This document shows positions 1 to 6,916 of a stretch of 7,128 nucleotides of DNA, in pieces. The DNA comes from Gemmatimonadota bacterium (GTDB lineage Bacteria > Gemmatimonadota > Gemmatimonadetes > Longimicrobiales > UBA6960). The stretch is from NCBI GenBank assembly GCA_022564535.1, contig JADFLD010000100.1:1-7128 (forward strand), in the 5' to 3' direction. Made by a program: the position numbers and the translations under genes. The first letter of the stretch is position 1. Each line of letters starts with the position of its first letter. The notes beneath the pieces were generated by a model, which had not been told where the DNA came from, did not search any database, and saw only the letters and a list, made by a program, of their open reading frames with translations.

Positions 1-709
1 ACGAGTTTGAGCATTGCATCGCGTTCGGCGGGAATGAGGTGGCGCTGCTCTTTCTTGGGATGCGATGATCCGTTGACGATCAACCGCTCGCTCTTCGCGT
101 CGAAGCGGGCCACTTTGGCCAGCGAACCGCCGAACTTCACCCCGTCGGGAAGAATCAGGCACGCGAAGTAGCGTGCCAGATCGTCAAACCCTTCGCCGTC
201 GTGCCGGAAGGTCGCGGTCAGGGTCAATCCCGGAAACGCCTTCCGTTTCACGTTGACATCGCATCCCTTCGCATCGAAGACCAGGCGGTTCCGGAGCGTC
301 ACGATCTCCACCGTCTCGCAGAGACAGATGAAATCGATCAGGCCGTGCCCGAACCGTCCGCGCAGCTCCCGGTGGAGGTCGCTGGTCGTCGAACCGACCG
401 TGCGGAGGATTTCCGGGTCGTCGCAACCTGCCCCGTCGTCCGTGATGGTCACATCGACCTTCCGCCGATCCTGGGGGTTAATGCTCGAGGCCACCAGGCC
501 CGTTCCGCTCTTGTCCTCCAGCCCGCGAAGCAGACGGGACATCTGGGCCGGCAGGATGCCGATCGATTTCTGGAGTTCGCCGACGGTCACGACCTCGGTC
601 TTGGTCAACATATCCAGGGCCAGGAATTCGCTCTCGCTAAGCTCTTCGGGGCCGGTGGCGGCTGCCCGGGCCCGGGCGGCCGAAACGAGCTTGGGCTCGC
701 GAACGCTCC
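1..709 (-). CDS. Partial MarR-type winged-helix / GHKL ATPase-like reading frame, no start or stop in window
   Basis: Reading the minus strand from about 709 down to 1 gives an unbroken frame of some 235 codons that runs off the left edge. The first part (about 650-455) has the MarR winged-helix pattern: LSESEFLALDML, then VTVGELQKSIGILPAQMSRL as the helix-turn-helix, then SINPQDRRKVDVTIT as the wing. It passes without a linker into a GHKL ATPase: DDGAG (G1 box, about 445-425), GRFGHGL (G2 box, 359-339) and GLTLTATFRHDG (third-box-like). The ATPase N-box helix with its magnesium-binding Asn is absent, and so are the closing MarR helices. No ATG, GTG or TTG was found in frame just upstream of the conserved part, so the 5' end is lost at the junction with thrA. 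Function is not assignable. It may be a real fusion of a DNA-binding and an ATPase domain, or two gene fragments spliced together. The domain calls come from motifs read by eye. Confidence 0.6.
664..677. repeat. 14-bp GC palindrome GCCCGGGCCCGGGC
   Basis: This is a perfect 14-base self-complementary tract. It lies in the Ala/Arg-rich segment (RARAA on the minus strand) just before the MarR homology. It can be explained by G+C-rich Ala/Gly/Pro/Arg codons, but such palindromes also promote polymerase template switching, which matters next to the suspected junction at 703-717. Confidence 0.4.
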
Positions 710-717
710 AGGAGCGT
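703..717. repeat. Perfect inverted repeat (7+1+7) at suspected chimeric junction
   Basis: ACGCTCC at 703-709 and GGAGCGT at 711-717 are exact reverse complements around a single A at 710. Minus-strand coding similarity fades here, and plus-strand aspartokinase similarity starts here, at the Gly-Ala-Ser that corresponds to the GG(T/A)S of the KFGGTS motif. A short inverted repeat at the exact breakpoint suggests a microhomology-mediated or template-switch join, either in the cell or during amplification or assembly. Confidence 0.6.
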
Positions 718-3155
718 CGGAACTGGGCGCGGCGCGGGACACTCGGGCCGCGCGCCGCGTTGGCGTGGACATCGCCGCCGAAGCGTCCGGGGACGCGCGC
801 CGCGTCGTCGTCGTGTCCGCGATGGGGGGCGTGACCGATGCGCTCGCGGGCGCCGTGGAGGCCGCGGCCGCAGGGGACCGAGGGTACGAGCTCGCGCTCG
901 AAGGAGTCTTTCGCAGACACGACGAGGCGGCCGCGGAGCTCGGTGGCGACGCGGAAGTCATCGCCGCGCTGGCAGGGTGGACCGAGGACCTTCGTGACCT
1001 CCTGCACGGGATTTCTCTCGTCCGCGAGTGCACCGCCCGTACGTTGGACAGCGTTCTCGGCGTCGGTGAGTTGGTCTCTTCGACACTGTTGGCGGCGGCG
1101 TTTCGCCAGGCCGGTGTGGCGGCGGCCGCGTGTGACGCCCGCACGCTTCTCACGACGGACGACACGTTCGGCGACGCGCGCGTGCTGCTGGACGTGTCGC
1201 GCGTACGCGTACGTGACCATTTCGGCTCGGCGGAACCGCTGCAGGTCGTCACCGGGTTCATCGCCGCTACCGCCGCGGGAGAGGCCACCACGTTGGGCCG
1301 CGGGGGCTCGGACTACACGGCCTCACTACTCGGAGCCATGCTCGGCGCCGACCGCGTGGAGATTTGGACCGACGTGGACGGCATCATGAGCGCGGATCCA
1401 CGGATCGTGCCTGAGGCGTTCTCACTGGAGTCGCTCAGCTTCGACGAATTGTTGGAACTGTCGCACTTCGGGGCCAAGGTCGTGCATCCGAGCTCGGTGC
1501 ACCCGGCGCGGGAGCAAGGTGTGCCACTCCTCATTCGCAACACGCTCCGCCCCGCGTTTCCCGGCACCTGGGTCGGCGCGCCCGGAGCGCGACCCGCGAC
1601 CCGCCCCGTGCGTGGCATCTCCTCCATTCGCCAAGTGGCTCTGCTCCAGCTCGAAGGCGACGGCATGGTCGGTGTGCCGGGTATCGCCGAACGGCTCTTC
1701 CGCGCCCTGGCCCGCGACCGTGTCAGCGTCGTGCTCATCAGTCAGGCGTCCAGCGAGCACTCGATCTGCTTCGCGGTGGACCCCGCGTCACTCGATTCCG
1801 TGTGCCGGGCCGTGAACGACGAATTCGCCCTGGAACGAGAGGTCGGGCTCATCGACGAGCTGGTGGTGGAGCTCGACCGCTCGGTGGTGGCGGTCGTCGG
1901 GGAGGGGATGAGGGACACTCCGGGCATCGCCGGGCGACTCTTCTCCGTGCTCGGAGAACGAGGCCTGAACGTGCGCGTGATCGCGCAGGGATCCTCGGAG
2001 CTCAACATCTCCCTCGTGGTCGATGGGCCGGACATGGAGTCGGCCGTGCGCGCGCTGCATCGAGCTTTCTTCACCTCCTTTGCGTCCCAGGCGCGAGTGT
2101 ATGTGGCGGGCATCGGCGGCGTGGGCCGAGCGCTGCTCCGGCAACTGGCTGACGTACGCGGCACCGGAGCCGAATCCGGGGTCTCTCTCGAGGTCGTGGG
2201 CCTCGCCGGTTCACGCTGGTGCCGGGTGGACGAAGAGGGAATCCCCGAAGAAGATTGGGGTCCTCCCCACGACGGCCACGAGGGGAGCGGTCAGGATCTG
2301 GTGAACGCGGCTCTGTCCGGTCCGGGCCCGCTCCGGATCTTCGTCGACTGCACGGCCGACGCGGGGCTCCCGGACAGGTACGCCGAGCTCCTCGACGCAG
2401 GGGTGGCGGACGTGGCCGCGAACAAGCGAGCCTTTTCCCGATCCTACGACTTGTACCAACAGATCCGAACGCCCCGCCCCGAAGGCGCGCGCGCCTACCT
2501 GGAGACGACGGTCGGAGCCGGTCTGCCCGTCCTCGGCACGCTTGAGAAGCTCGTCGAGACCGGGGACCGCATCGTGTCGATCGAGGGCGTGCTCTCGGGA
2601 ACCCTCGGATTCCTGTTGGACGAAGTGATGAAGGGCCGCCCCTTCAGCGAGGCCGTGCGCGACGCTCGTGGGCTCGGCTACACCGAGCCCGATCCCCGAG
2701 ACGATCTGTCCGGCACGGACGTGCTGAGGAAGCTGGTAATTCTGGCCCGTGAGTCCGGGCGTGTCCTGGAGCCTGAGGATGTGCGGTTTGAGGCGCTCCT
2801 GCCGGGCGAAGACTGGAAGGATCTGTCCGTCGATGAGTTCATGGAGTGGCTTCCAACGGCCGACGAACACTTCGACGCGCTGCGCGCCAAGGCGGGGAGC
2901 TCCGGAACCCGGCTGTGCCACCTGGCCTCGTTGGATGATGACGGCGTACGGGTCCGGCTCGTCGAGATCGACGGGTCCCACCCTTGCCACGAGCTTCGAG
3001 GCACGGACAACCTCGTCGCGATTCGCACCGATCGGTACAAGAGGCCCCTAGTGATCCGGGGTGCCGGCGCCGGTCACGAGGTCACCGCGGCGGGGGTCCT
3101 GGCTGATATCATGCGCGCCTCGAGGGCGCGCCCTCCCAGGAGAACGGAGACATGA
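711..3155 (+). CDS. thrA: Bifunctional aspartokinase / homoserine dehydrogenase, N-terminus truncated
   Basis: Catalyses ATP-dependent phosphorylation of aspartate and NAD(P)H-dependent reduction of aspartate semialdehyde to homoserine, in the cytosol. From 711 there are 814 residues, against 820 in E. coli ThrA. Kinase: VVVVSAMGGVTD (about 33-44), GRGGSDYT (196-203), EIWTDVDG (217-224), HFGAKVVHP from 252. Two ACT regulatory domains follow (about 302-380 and 391-460), the usual site of threonine feedback inhibition. Homoserine dehydrogenase: Rossmann loop GIGGVG (467-472), NK (571-572), DDLSGTDVLRKL with likely catalytic Asp670 and Lys674, and a GAGAGHEVTAAGV C-terminal motif from 784. The start is odd. 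The ATP-site KFG is missing and no good start codon or ribosome binding site is present. The frame stays open back to a GTG at 201, but that extension is antisense to the MarR/GHKL frame and matches no kinase. The next in-frame starts, GTG 765 and ATG 822, would cut into the domain. Identity is very sure; the 5' end is not genuine. Confidence 0.9.
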   Translation, partial: GASELGAARDTRAARRVGVDIAAEASGDARRVVVVSAMGGVTDALAGAVEAAAAGDRGYELALEGVFRRHDEAAAELGGDAEVIAALAGWTEDLRDLLHGISLVRECTARTLDSVLGVGELVSSTLLAAAFRQAGVAAAACDARTLLTTDDTFGDARVLLDVSRVRVRDHFGSAEPLQVVTGFIAATAAGEATTLGRGGSDYTASLLGAMLGADRVEIWTDVDGIMSADPRIVPEAFSLESLSFDELLELSHFGAKVVHPSSVHPAREQGVPLLIRNTLRPAFPGTWVGAPGARPATRPVRGISSIRQVALLQLEGDGMVGVPGIAERLFRALARDRVSVVLISQASSEHSICFAVDPASLDSVCRAVNDEFALEREVGLIDELVVELDRSVVAVVGEGMRDTPGIAGRLFSVLGERGLNVRVIAQGSSELNISLVVDGPDMESAVRALHRAFFTSFASQARVYVAGIGGVGRALLRQLADVRGTGAESGVSLEVVGLAGSRWCRVDEEGIPEEDWGPPHDGHEGSGQDLVNAALSGPGPLRIFVDCTADAGLPDRYAELLDAGVADVAANKRAFSRSYDLYQQIRTPRPEGARAYLETTVGAGLPVLGTLEKLVETGDRIVSIEGVLSGTLGFLLDEVMKGRPFSEAVRDARGLGYTEPDPRDDLSGTDVLRKLVILARESGRVLEPEDVRFEALLPGEDWKDLSVDEFMEWLPTADEHFDALRAKAGSSGTRLCHLASLDDDGVRVRLVEIDGSHPCHELRGTDNLVAIRTDRYKRPLVIRGAGAGHEVTAAGVLADIMRASRARPPRRTET
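3138..3142 (+). promoter_or_regulatory. Shine-Dalgarno site for asd
   Basis: AGGAG lies inside the last codons of thrA, 9 bases before the ATG at 3152 and 12 before the second ATG at 3155, so it favours the first of the two tandem ATGs. A second, weaker GGAG at 3146-3149 is too close to either ATG to be the main site. Confidence 0.7.
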
Positions 3156-4243
3156 TGGGAACGGAAGCGTCGGGCGCTGCGGACGGACGGATCCCGGTGA
3201 CGGTCCTCGGCGCGACGGGCAGCGTGGGCCAACGGCTCGTGTCGCTGCTCGAGGAGCACCCCTGGTTCAGGATCGTCCGGCTCACCGCGTCCGAGCGGTC
3301 GGCGGGGAGAGCGTACGGGGATGCGGCCCGTTGGGTGCTGCCGTCGCCTATTCCCAGGGGCGTGCGTGGGACCATCGTAGACGTGACCGAGGTGGCCGGA
3401 GACGTCCCACTCGTCTTTTCGGCGCTTGACTCGTCGGTCGCAGGGCCGGTAGAGGAGGACTTCGCGAGGGCGGGCGCGATGGTGGTATCGAACGCCAAGA
3501 ACCACCGCATGGACACCGTCGTGCCGTTGCTCGTGCCGGAGGTGAATCCAGAACACCTGGACCTCCTGGCAGCGCAGGACTACGGAGGCGGGATCGTCAC
3601 CAATCCGAACTGTTCGACCATCGGCCTCACGCTGGCCCTCGCGCCACTCCACCGCGCGTTCGGGGTTCGCAAGGTCCACGTGGTGACACTCCAAGCTGTC
3701 TCGGGTGCGGGGCTCCCCGGTGTGTCGAGCTTGCAGCTGCTCGACAACGTGATCCCATTCATCTCCGGCGAGGAGGAGAAGATAGAGATCGAGACCCGGA
3801 AGATCCTGGGCAGCGTCCGTGGCAGCGAGGTCGTGTACGCGGACATCACCGTGTCCGCCCAGTGTACACGGGTTCCGGTGGTCGACGGACACACCCTGTG
3901 CGTGTCCGTCGCGCTCGACGGCGATCCTTCCATGGACGAGGTACGGGCGGCGTGGGCGGACTTCGCCGCCCTGCCGCACACGGTGGGACTTCCGTCGGCC
4001 CCCGAACGCCCGGTCGTGTACGTCGAGGAGCCGGACGCGCCGCAGCCGCGGCTTCACCGACTTCTCGGAGGCGGAATGGCGTGCTCGGTCGGCCGGCTCC
4101 GCCCGTGCCCTCTGCTCGGGCTCAAGTTCGTAACGGTCTCCCACAACACGCTCCGTGGCGCCGCGGGCGGGACGCTCCTCTGCGCCGAGATGCTTGTGGC
4201 CCAGGACCGGGTTGCCGGTGTCGAAGCTCCTACCCGCCCTTGA
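3152..4243 (+). CDS. asd: Aspartate-semialdehyde dehydrogenase
   Basis: Reduces 4-aspartyl phosphate to aspartate 4-semialdehyde with NADPH, the step between the two activities of the neighbouring ThrA. The product is 363 residues. After a short Ala/Gly-rich lead comes the NADP-binding loop GATGSVG (residues 20-26). Then come SNAKNHR, the catalytic cysteine in NPNCST (Cys154), QAVSGAG, and RVPVVDGHT with the likely active-site His247. The closing segment is NTLRGAAGGTLLCAEML. The layout, with NAKNHR, the QAVSGAG motif and a short middle region, resembles the archaeal/fungal branch rather than the E. coli branch (judged from memory of the families). The start at 3152 forms ATGA with the thrA stop (3153-3155), and an AGGAG site precedes it, so translation is probably coupled to thrA. 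The second ATG at 3155 is a possible alternative. The last 14 bases overlap the oppositely oriented peptidase gene. Confidence 0.95.
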   Translation: MMGTEASGAADGRIPVTVLGATGSVGQRLVSLLEEHPWFRIVRLTASERSAGRAYGDAARWVLPSPIPRGVRGTIVDVTEVAGDVPLVFSALDSSVAGPVEEDFARAGAMVVSNAKNHRMDTVVPLLVPEVNPEHLDLLAAQDYGGGIVTNPNCSTIGLTLALAPLHRAFGVRKVHVVTLQAVSGAGLPGVSSLQLLDNVIPFISGEEEKIEIETRKILGSVRGSEVVYADITVSAQCTRVPVVDGHTLCVSVALDGDPSMDEVRAAWADFAALPHTVGLPSAPERPVVYVEEPDAPQPRLHRLLGGGMACSVGRLRPCPLLGLKFVTVSHNTLRGAAGGTLLCAEMLVAQDRVAGVEAPTRP

Positions 4244-5933
4244 GGACCCACCCGTCCGGATCGAGAACGACGCTCGTAGGCTCGCTCGGCACACGTTCCA
4301 GGTGGACGACAGTCTCGCGCTGGGAGAGATCGACTCGCTTACGCACCCGCCCGTCGGCGGTAATCACGAGGATCTCCATGGGAACCCGGAATGTGGGCCA
4401 GCTCGCTGCCTGCACCTGGCGAATCGTCACGTCGACGCTGCCGCCTGGGCCCGACTGATTGGGAATCCACGTGTAGTCGACGTCGAAAGTCGGGTAGCCG
4501 GGCTCGTAGATCCACTGTTGGAAGAACCAATCCAGGTCGCGGCCCGATACGTCCTGCATGACCGCCTGGAAGTCCTCGGTGAGTACCGCCGTGTGGAGGT
4601 GACGCCGATAATACTCACGGATGCCCGCGAAAAAGTCGTCGTCCCCGACGATGCCACGCAGCATGTGCAAGACCCACGCGCCCTTCTGGTAGCTGTTCCG
4701 GTTGAGCAGGGCGAAGAGGTCGGTCTCCTCCGGATCGTAGATCGGACGATCGGCCTCGCCGGGTCCCAGGATTCTCTGACGGTTCTGCTCCATTCGCCGC
4801 CGGAAGTCCTCGACACCTGCGGTCGCTTCGAAGAATTGGGCGCCGAAGTACGTCGCGAAGCCCTCCGAGAGCCACAGGTGGTGCCAGTTCGCCCCAGCCA
4901 CCGCGTTGCCGAACCACTGGTGCGCGATCTCGTGCGCCACGGTGCCCTCCATGCTCCGCCCGCTCGCGATTCCGCGCTCCGAGTAGAAGATCGCCGACGC
5001 GTTTTCCATACCGCCGAAGCGCGTCGCCGACTGAACGTTGGCGAGCTTCTCGAATGGGAAGGGGCCGATGAGGTCGGTGAAGTAGTCGACCATCTCGGCG
5101 GCGCGTCGGAACGAAGGCTCGGCCGTGTCGATGTCCTGTGGGTACGCCCAGTACGTCACCTCGATGCAGCCGTCGTCTCGGCGTGAAGCCGGTGCCTTGC
5201 CGCAGGCGGCGAGGCCGACGGTGCGAACTTCCATGTCTGCCGCACCGATGACCATGTTGTAGGTCGATATCGGAACGCCGACCTCCCAGATCCATGTGCG
5301 GCGGTCGCCCGTGGGTCCGATCGCACCAGCGGGGGTCGGAACGGCCTCGGTGACGAGGTGCCCGTTCGCGATGACTTTCCACTCGACCGGCGCGTGGATC
5401 GTGTAGCGAACCGTCGCCTTGTCCGAGGGGTGGTCGACGCTCGGCATCCAGAACCGGGTCCGGTTCGGCCAGTTGTCCACAAAGGCCGTCGGGTCCCCGT
5501 GGATGTTTTCACGAAGGATGAGGCCGTCGTCGGGAACGCCCTCGTAACGGATCGTGACTTCCACCGTGTCGCCCGCCCGGGACCCGGTTAGCGGCACGCG
5601 CAGGACGCCGTCTTCGTGGGTGTACCCGGTGTCGGCTCCCCCCAGCGCCACTCCGTTGATCGTGAGCCCCGAAAAGTCGAGCGGAAGCGTCGGGGCTTCG
5701 GTCTCGACCGCGACGCGGATTCGGGTGATTCCCTCGAACCACAGGATGCCGAGCCCGAGGCCGACCTCGACCTCGTAGTGCACGACGTCCACGCCGGGGG
5801 CGTAGACGCCCGGCGGCGGGGCGACGCCGGCGGGGATCGGGTCCGGCTCCTGCGCAGCCGTGGGCGTCATGACCGTGCCCAGCATGGCCAGGACGCTGGC
5901 TGCGGCCGATACCATCGGACGAACCCTTTTCAC
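4230..5933 (-). CDS. Exported M1-family zinc aminopeptidase
   Basis: Predicted to remove N-terminal residues from peptides outside the cytoplasm. The product is 567 residues. The N-terminus has a Lys/Arg pair, a hydrophobic run and TPTAA-Q, fitting a Sec signal peptide cleaved after about residue 27. A beta-rich M1 N-terminal domain follows. The catalytic domain is intact: GGMEN (307-311, the exopeptidase motif), HEIAH (334-338) with Glu357 exactly 18 residues further on (HEXXH-X18-E zinc site), and Tyr415 in NSYQKGAW as the likely transition-state tyrosine. The C-terminus is a short beta-rich domain (about 475-567). The large helical domain of long M1 enzymes is absent, as in other compact bacterial members. 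The only cysteines, 244 and 256, could form a disulfide. It starts with GTG at 5933, overlapping the stop of the upstream response-regulator gene (GTGA), with a weak AGG four bases before. Substrate unknown. Confidence 0.95.
   Translation of the reverse strand: MKRVRPMVSAAASVLAMLGTVMTPTAAQEPDPIPAGVAPPPGVYAPGVDVVHYEVEVGLGLGILWFEGITRIRVAVETEAPTLPLDFSGLTINGVALGGADTGYTHEDGVLRVPLTGSRAGDTVEVTIRYEGVPDDGLILRENIHGDPTAFVDNWPNRTRFWMPSVDHPSDKATVRYTIHAPVEWKVIANGHLVTEAVPTPAGAIGPTGDRRTWIWEVGVPISTYNMVIGAADMEVRTVGLAACGKAPASRRDDGCIEVTYWAYPQDIDTAEPSFRRAAEMVDYFTDLIGPFPFEKLANVQSATRFGGMENASAIFYSERGIASGRSMEGTVAHEIAHQWFGNAVAGANWHHLWLSEGFATYFGAQFFEATAGVEDFRRRMEQNRQRILGPGEADRPIYDPEETDLFALLNRNSYQKGAWVLHMLRGIVGDDDFFAGIREYYRRHLHTAVLTEDFQAVMQDVSGRDLDWFFQQWIYEPGYPTFDVDYTWIPNQSGPGGSVDVTIRQVQAASWPTFRVPMEILVITADGRVRKRVDLSQRETVVHLERVPSEPTSVVLDPDGWVLKGG
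5930..5933 (-). other. GTGA stop/start overlap coupling response regulator and M1 peptidase
   Basis: On the minus strand the bases read GTGA. TGA (5932-5930) ends the receiver/PIG-L frame, and GTG (5933-5931) begins the peptidase. The frame after GTG gives a good signal peptide, which supports this start. Such overlaps usually mean co-transcription and re-initiation by the terminating ribosome. Confidence 0.75.
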
Positions 5934-6916
5934 CGCACCTGCTCGAACGCCTCGACCTCGGTGAAGTCCTTGAACCGACCCCAGTACCGTGCGTACGCCT
6001 GGGCCATGCGTGGTCGGAGGTCCACCCGGGCGGCGCCGACCGATTGGTACGCCGAGAGCGCCTCCAGCTTCATGACCATCTGGGCCCGTATGTCCACGAA
6101 GTGCGAGGGTGTGAAGTCGAGTCCGGTCGTCGCGGTCTCGTACCCGAATACAGCACCCACCTCCTCGGCGGCAGCTCGAGCGATTGTGGAGGCCTCATAC
6201 CGGGACGGATCACGATCGTCGGGCGCGGGCACGTACACCGTCGTTGGCCGGAGCTCGTTGATCGTGCGTTCGATCAAGTCCTTCTGGCCCGTCGGGTCAC
6301 CAAAGAGCGTTCGGTCGACTCTCAATTCGAAGCCGAGAATGTCGGCGGCGATCGAGGCAGCCTTGAGTTCGGCCTGGATGGTGGCATCCGCACTGTGGAG
6401 GATGGGGATCACGATTACGGAGGCACTGTGTTCGGTGGCGCGCATCATCGCGCCGCCACACCCCATTTCCGCGTCGCCGAGCCTTCCTTCGATCACGAGG
6501 ACCACGACGTCGCCGGTCTCGGAGGGTACGTCACTCTTCAGAACCATCCCCTGGACCCGACGGACGAAGTCGTCGTGGATGAGGGGTTTGATCATCACCT
6601 GGTCGGCGCCGGCCCTCAGGGCCTGCTCCTCGTAGTGTGGCTGCGTGTAGCCGGTGGTGACGAGGATGGGGGTCTGCGGAGACTTCGCGCGCATCGTCCG
6701 AATGACGCTGAAGCCGTCGCTCCCCGGGAGGTTGAGGTCCGTGACGAGCAGGCCCCAGCGCTGGTCTTCGATCAGCTTGAGCGCCCGATCACCGTCTTGC
6801 GCGTGCGTCACCGTGAATTTGGGGAGCGTCTTGAAGAACGCCTTCACCAAGAGGGCCTGGTCGAAGGCATCTTCCACGTACAGGACGCGAACCGTGTCTG
6901 GGGAGTCCGGACTCAA
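5930..6916 (-). CDS. Response regulator with degenerate PIG-L (LmbE-like) output domain
   Basis: The product is 328 residues in two parts. Residues 8-125 are a CheY-like receiver with all key residues: acidic pair Glu15/Asp16, phospho-acceptor Asp60 (TDLNLPG), Thr88 (VTTGYT) and Lys110 (IKP). Residues about 136-328 follow the PIG-L/LmbE deacetylase pattern: hydrophobic strand, GCGG (152-155), AELKAASIAADILG, PAPDDRDPSRYEAS (230-243), FTPSHFVDI and a closing VEAF. The zinc site is largely gone. The family HPDD reads RLGD (145-148), so the His ligand and catalytic Asp are Arg and Gly, and HPDH reads DPSR (236-239). It probably no longer works as a normal zinc deacetylase and may bind a sugar-type ligand or a partner. 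The start is TTG at 6916. The frame is closed by a TGA nine codons upstream, no other start precedes the first receiver strand, and no clear ribosome binding site is visible. No histidine kinase is in the window. It is co-transcribed with the M1 peptidase by overlap. Confidence 0.88.
   Translation of the reverse strand: MSPDSPDTVRVLYVEDAFDQALLVKAFFKTLPKFTVTHAQDGDRALKLIEDQRWGLLVTDLNLPGSDGFSVIRTMRAKSPQTPILVTTGYTQPHYEEQALRAGADQVMIKPLIHDDFVRRVQGMVLKSDVPSETGDVVVLVIEGRLGDAEMGCGGAMMRATEHSASVIVIPILHSADATIQAELKAASIAADILGFELRVDRTLFGDPTGQKDLIERTINELRPTTVYVPAPDDRDPSRYEASTIARAAAEEVGAVFGYETATTGLDFTPSHFVDIRAQMVMKLEALSAYQSVGAARVDLRPRMAQAYARYWGRFKDFTEVEAFEQVR

Noticed and set aside
201..710. N-terminal extension of the thrA reading frame back to a GTG at 201
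   Set aside because: The 170 residues match no aspartokinase feature, lack KFGGTS, and lie antisense to a frame with clear MarR and GHKL motifs. The open frame is a by-product of G+C-rich coding on the other strand.
605..1291. Long minus-strand open frame opposite the kinase domain
   Set aside because: Low-complexity Ser/Ala/Pro/Arg translation typical of a shadow frame, and fully overlapped by strong aspartokinase motifs on the plus strand.
3074..4294. 406-codon minus-strand open frame opposite asd
   Set aside because: Arg/His-rich shadow translation with no recognisable motif. Asd on the plus strand has complete catalytic motifs.
4155..5186. 343-codon plus-strand open frame opposite the M1 peptidase
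   Set aside because: Shadow of the peptidase gene, whose HEXXH-X18-E and GGMEN motifs are read on the minus strand.
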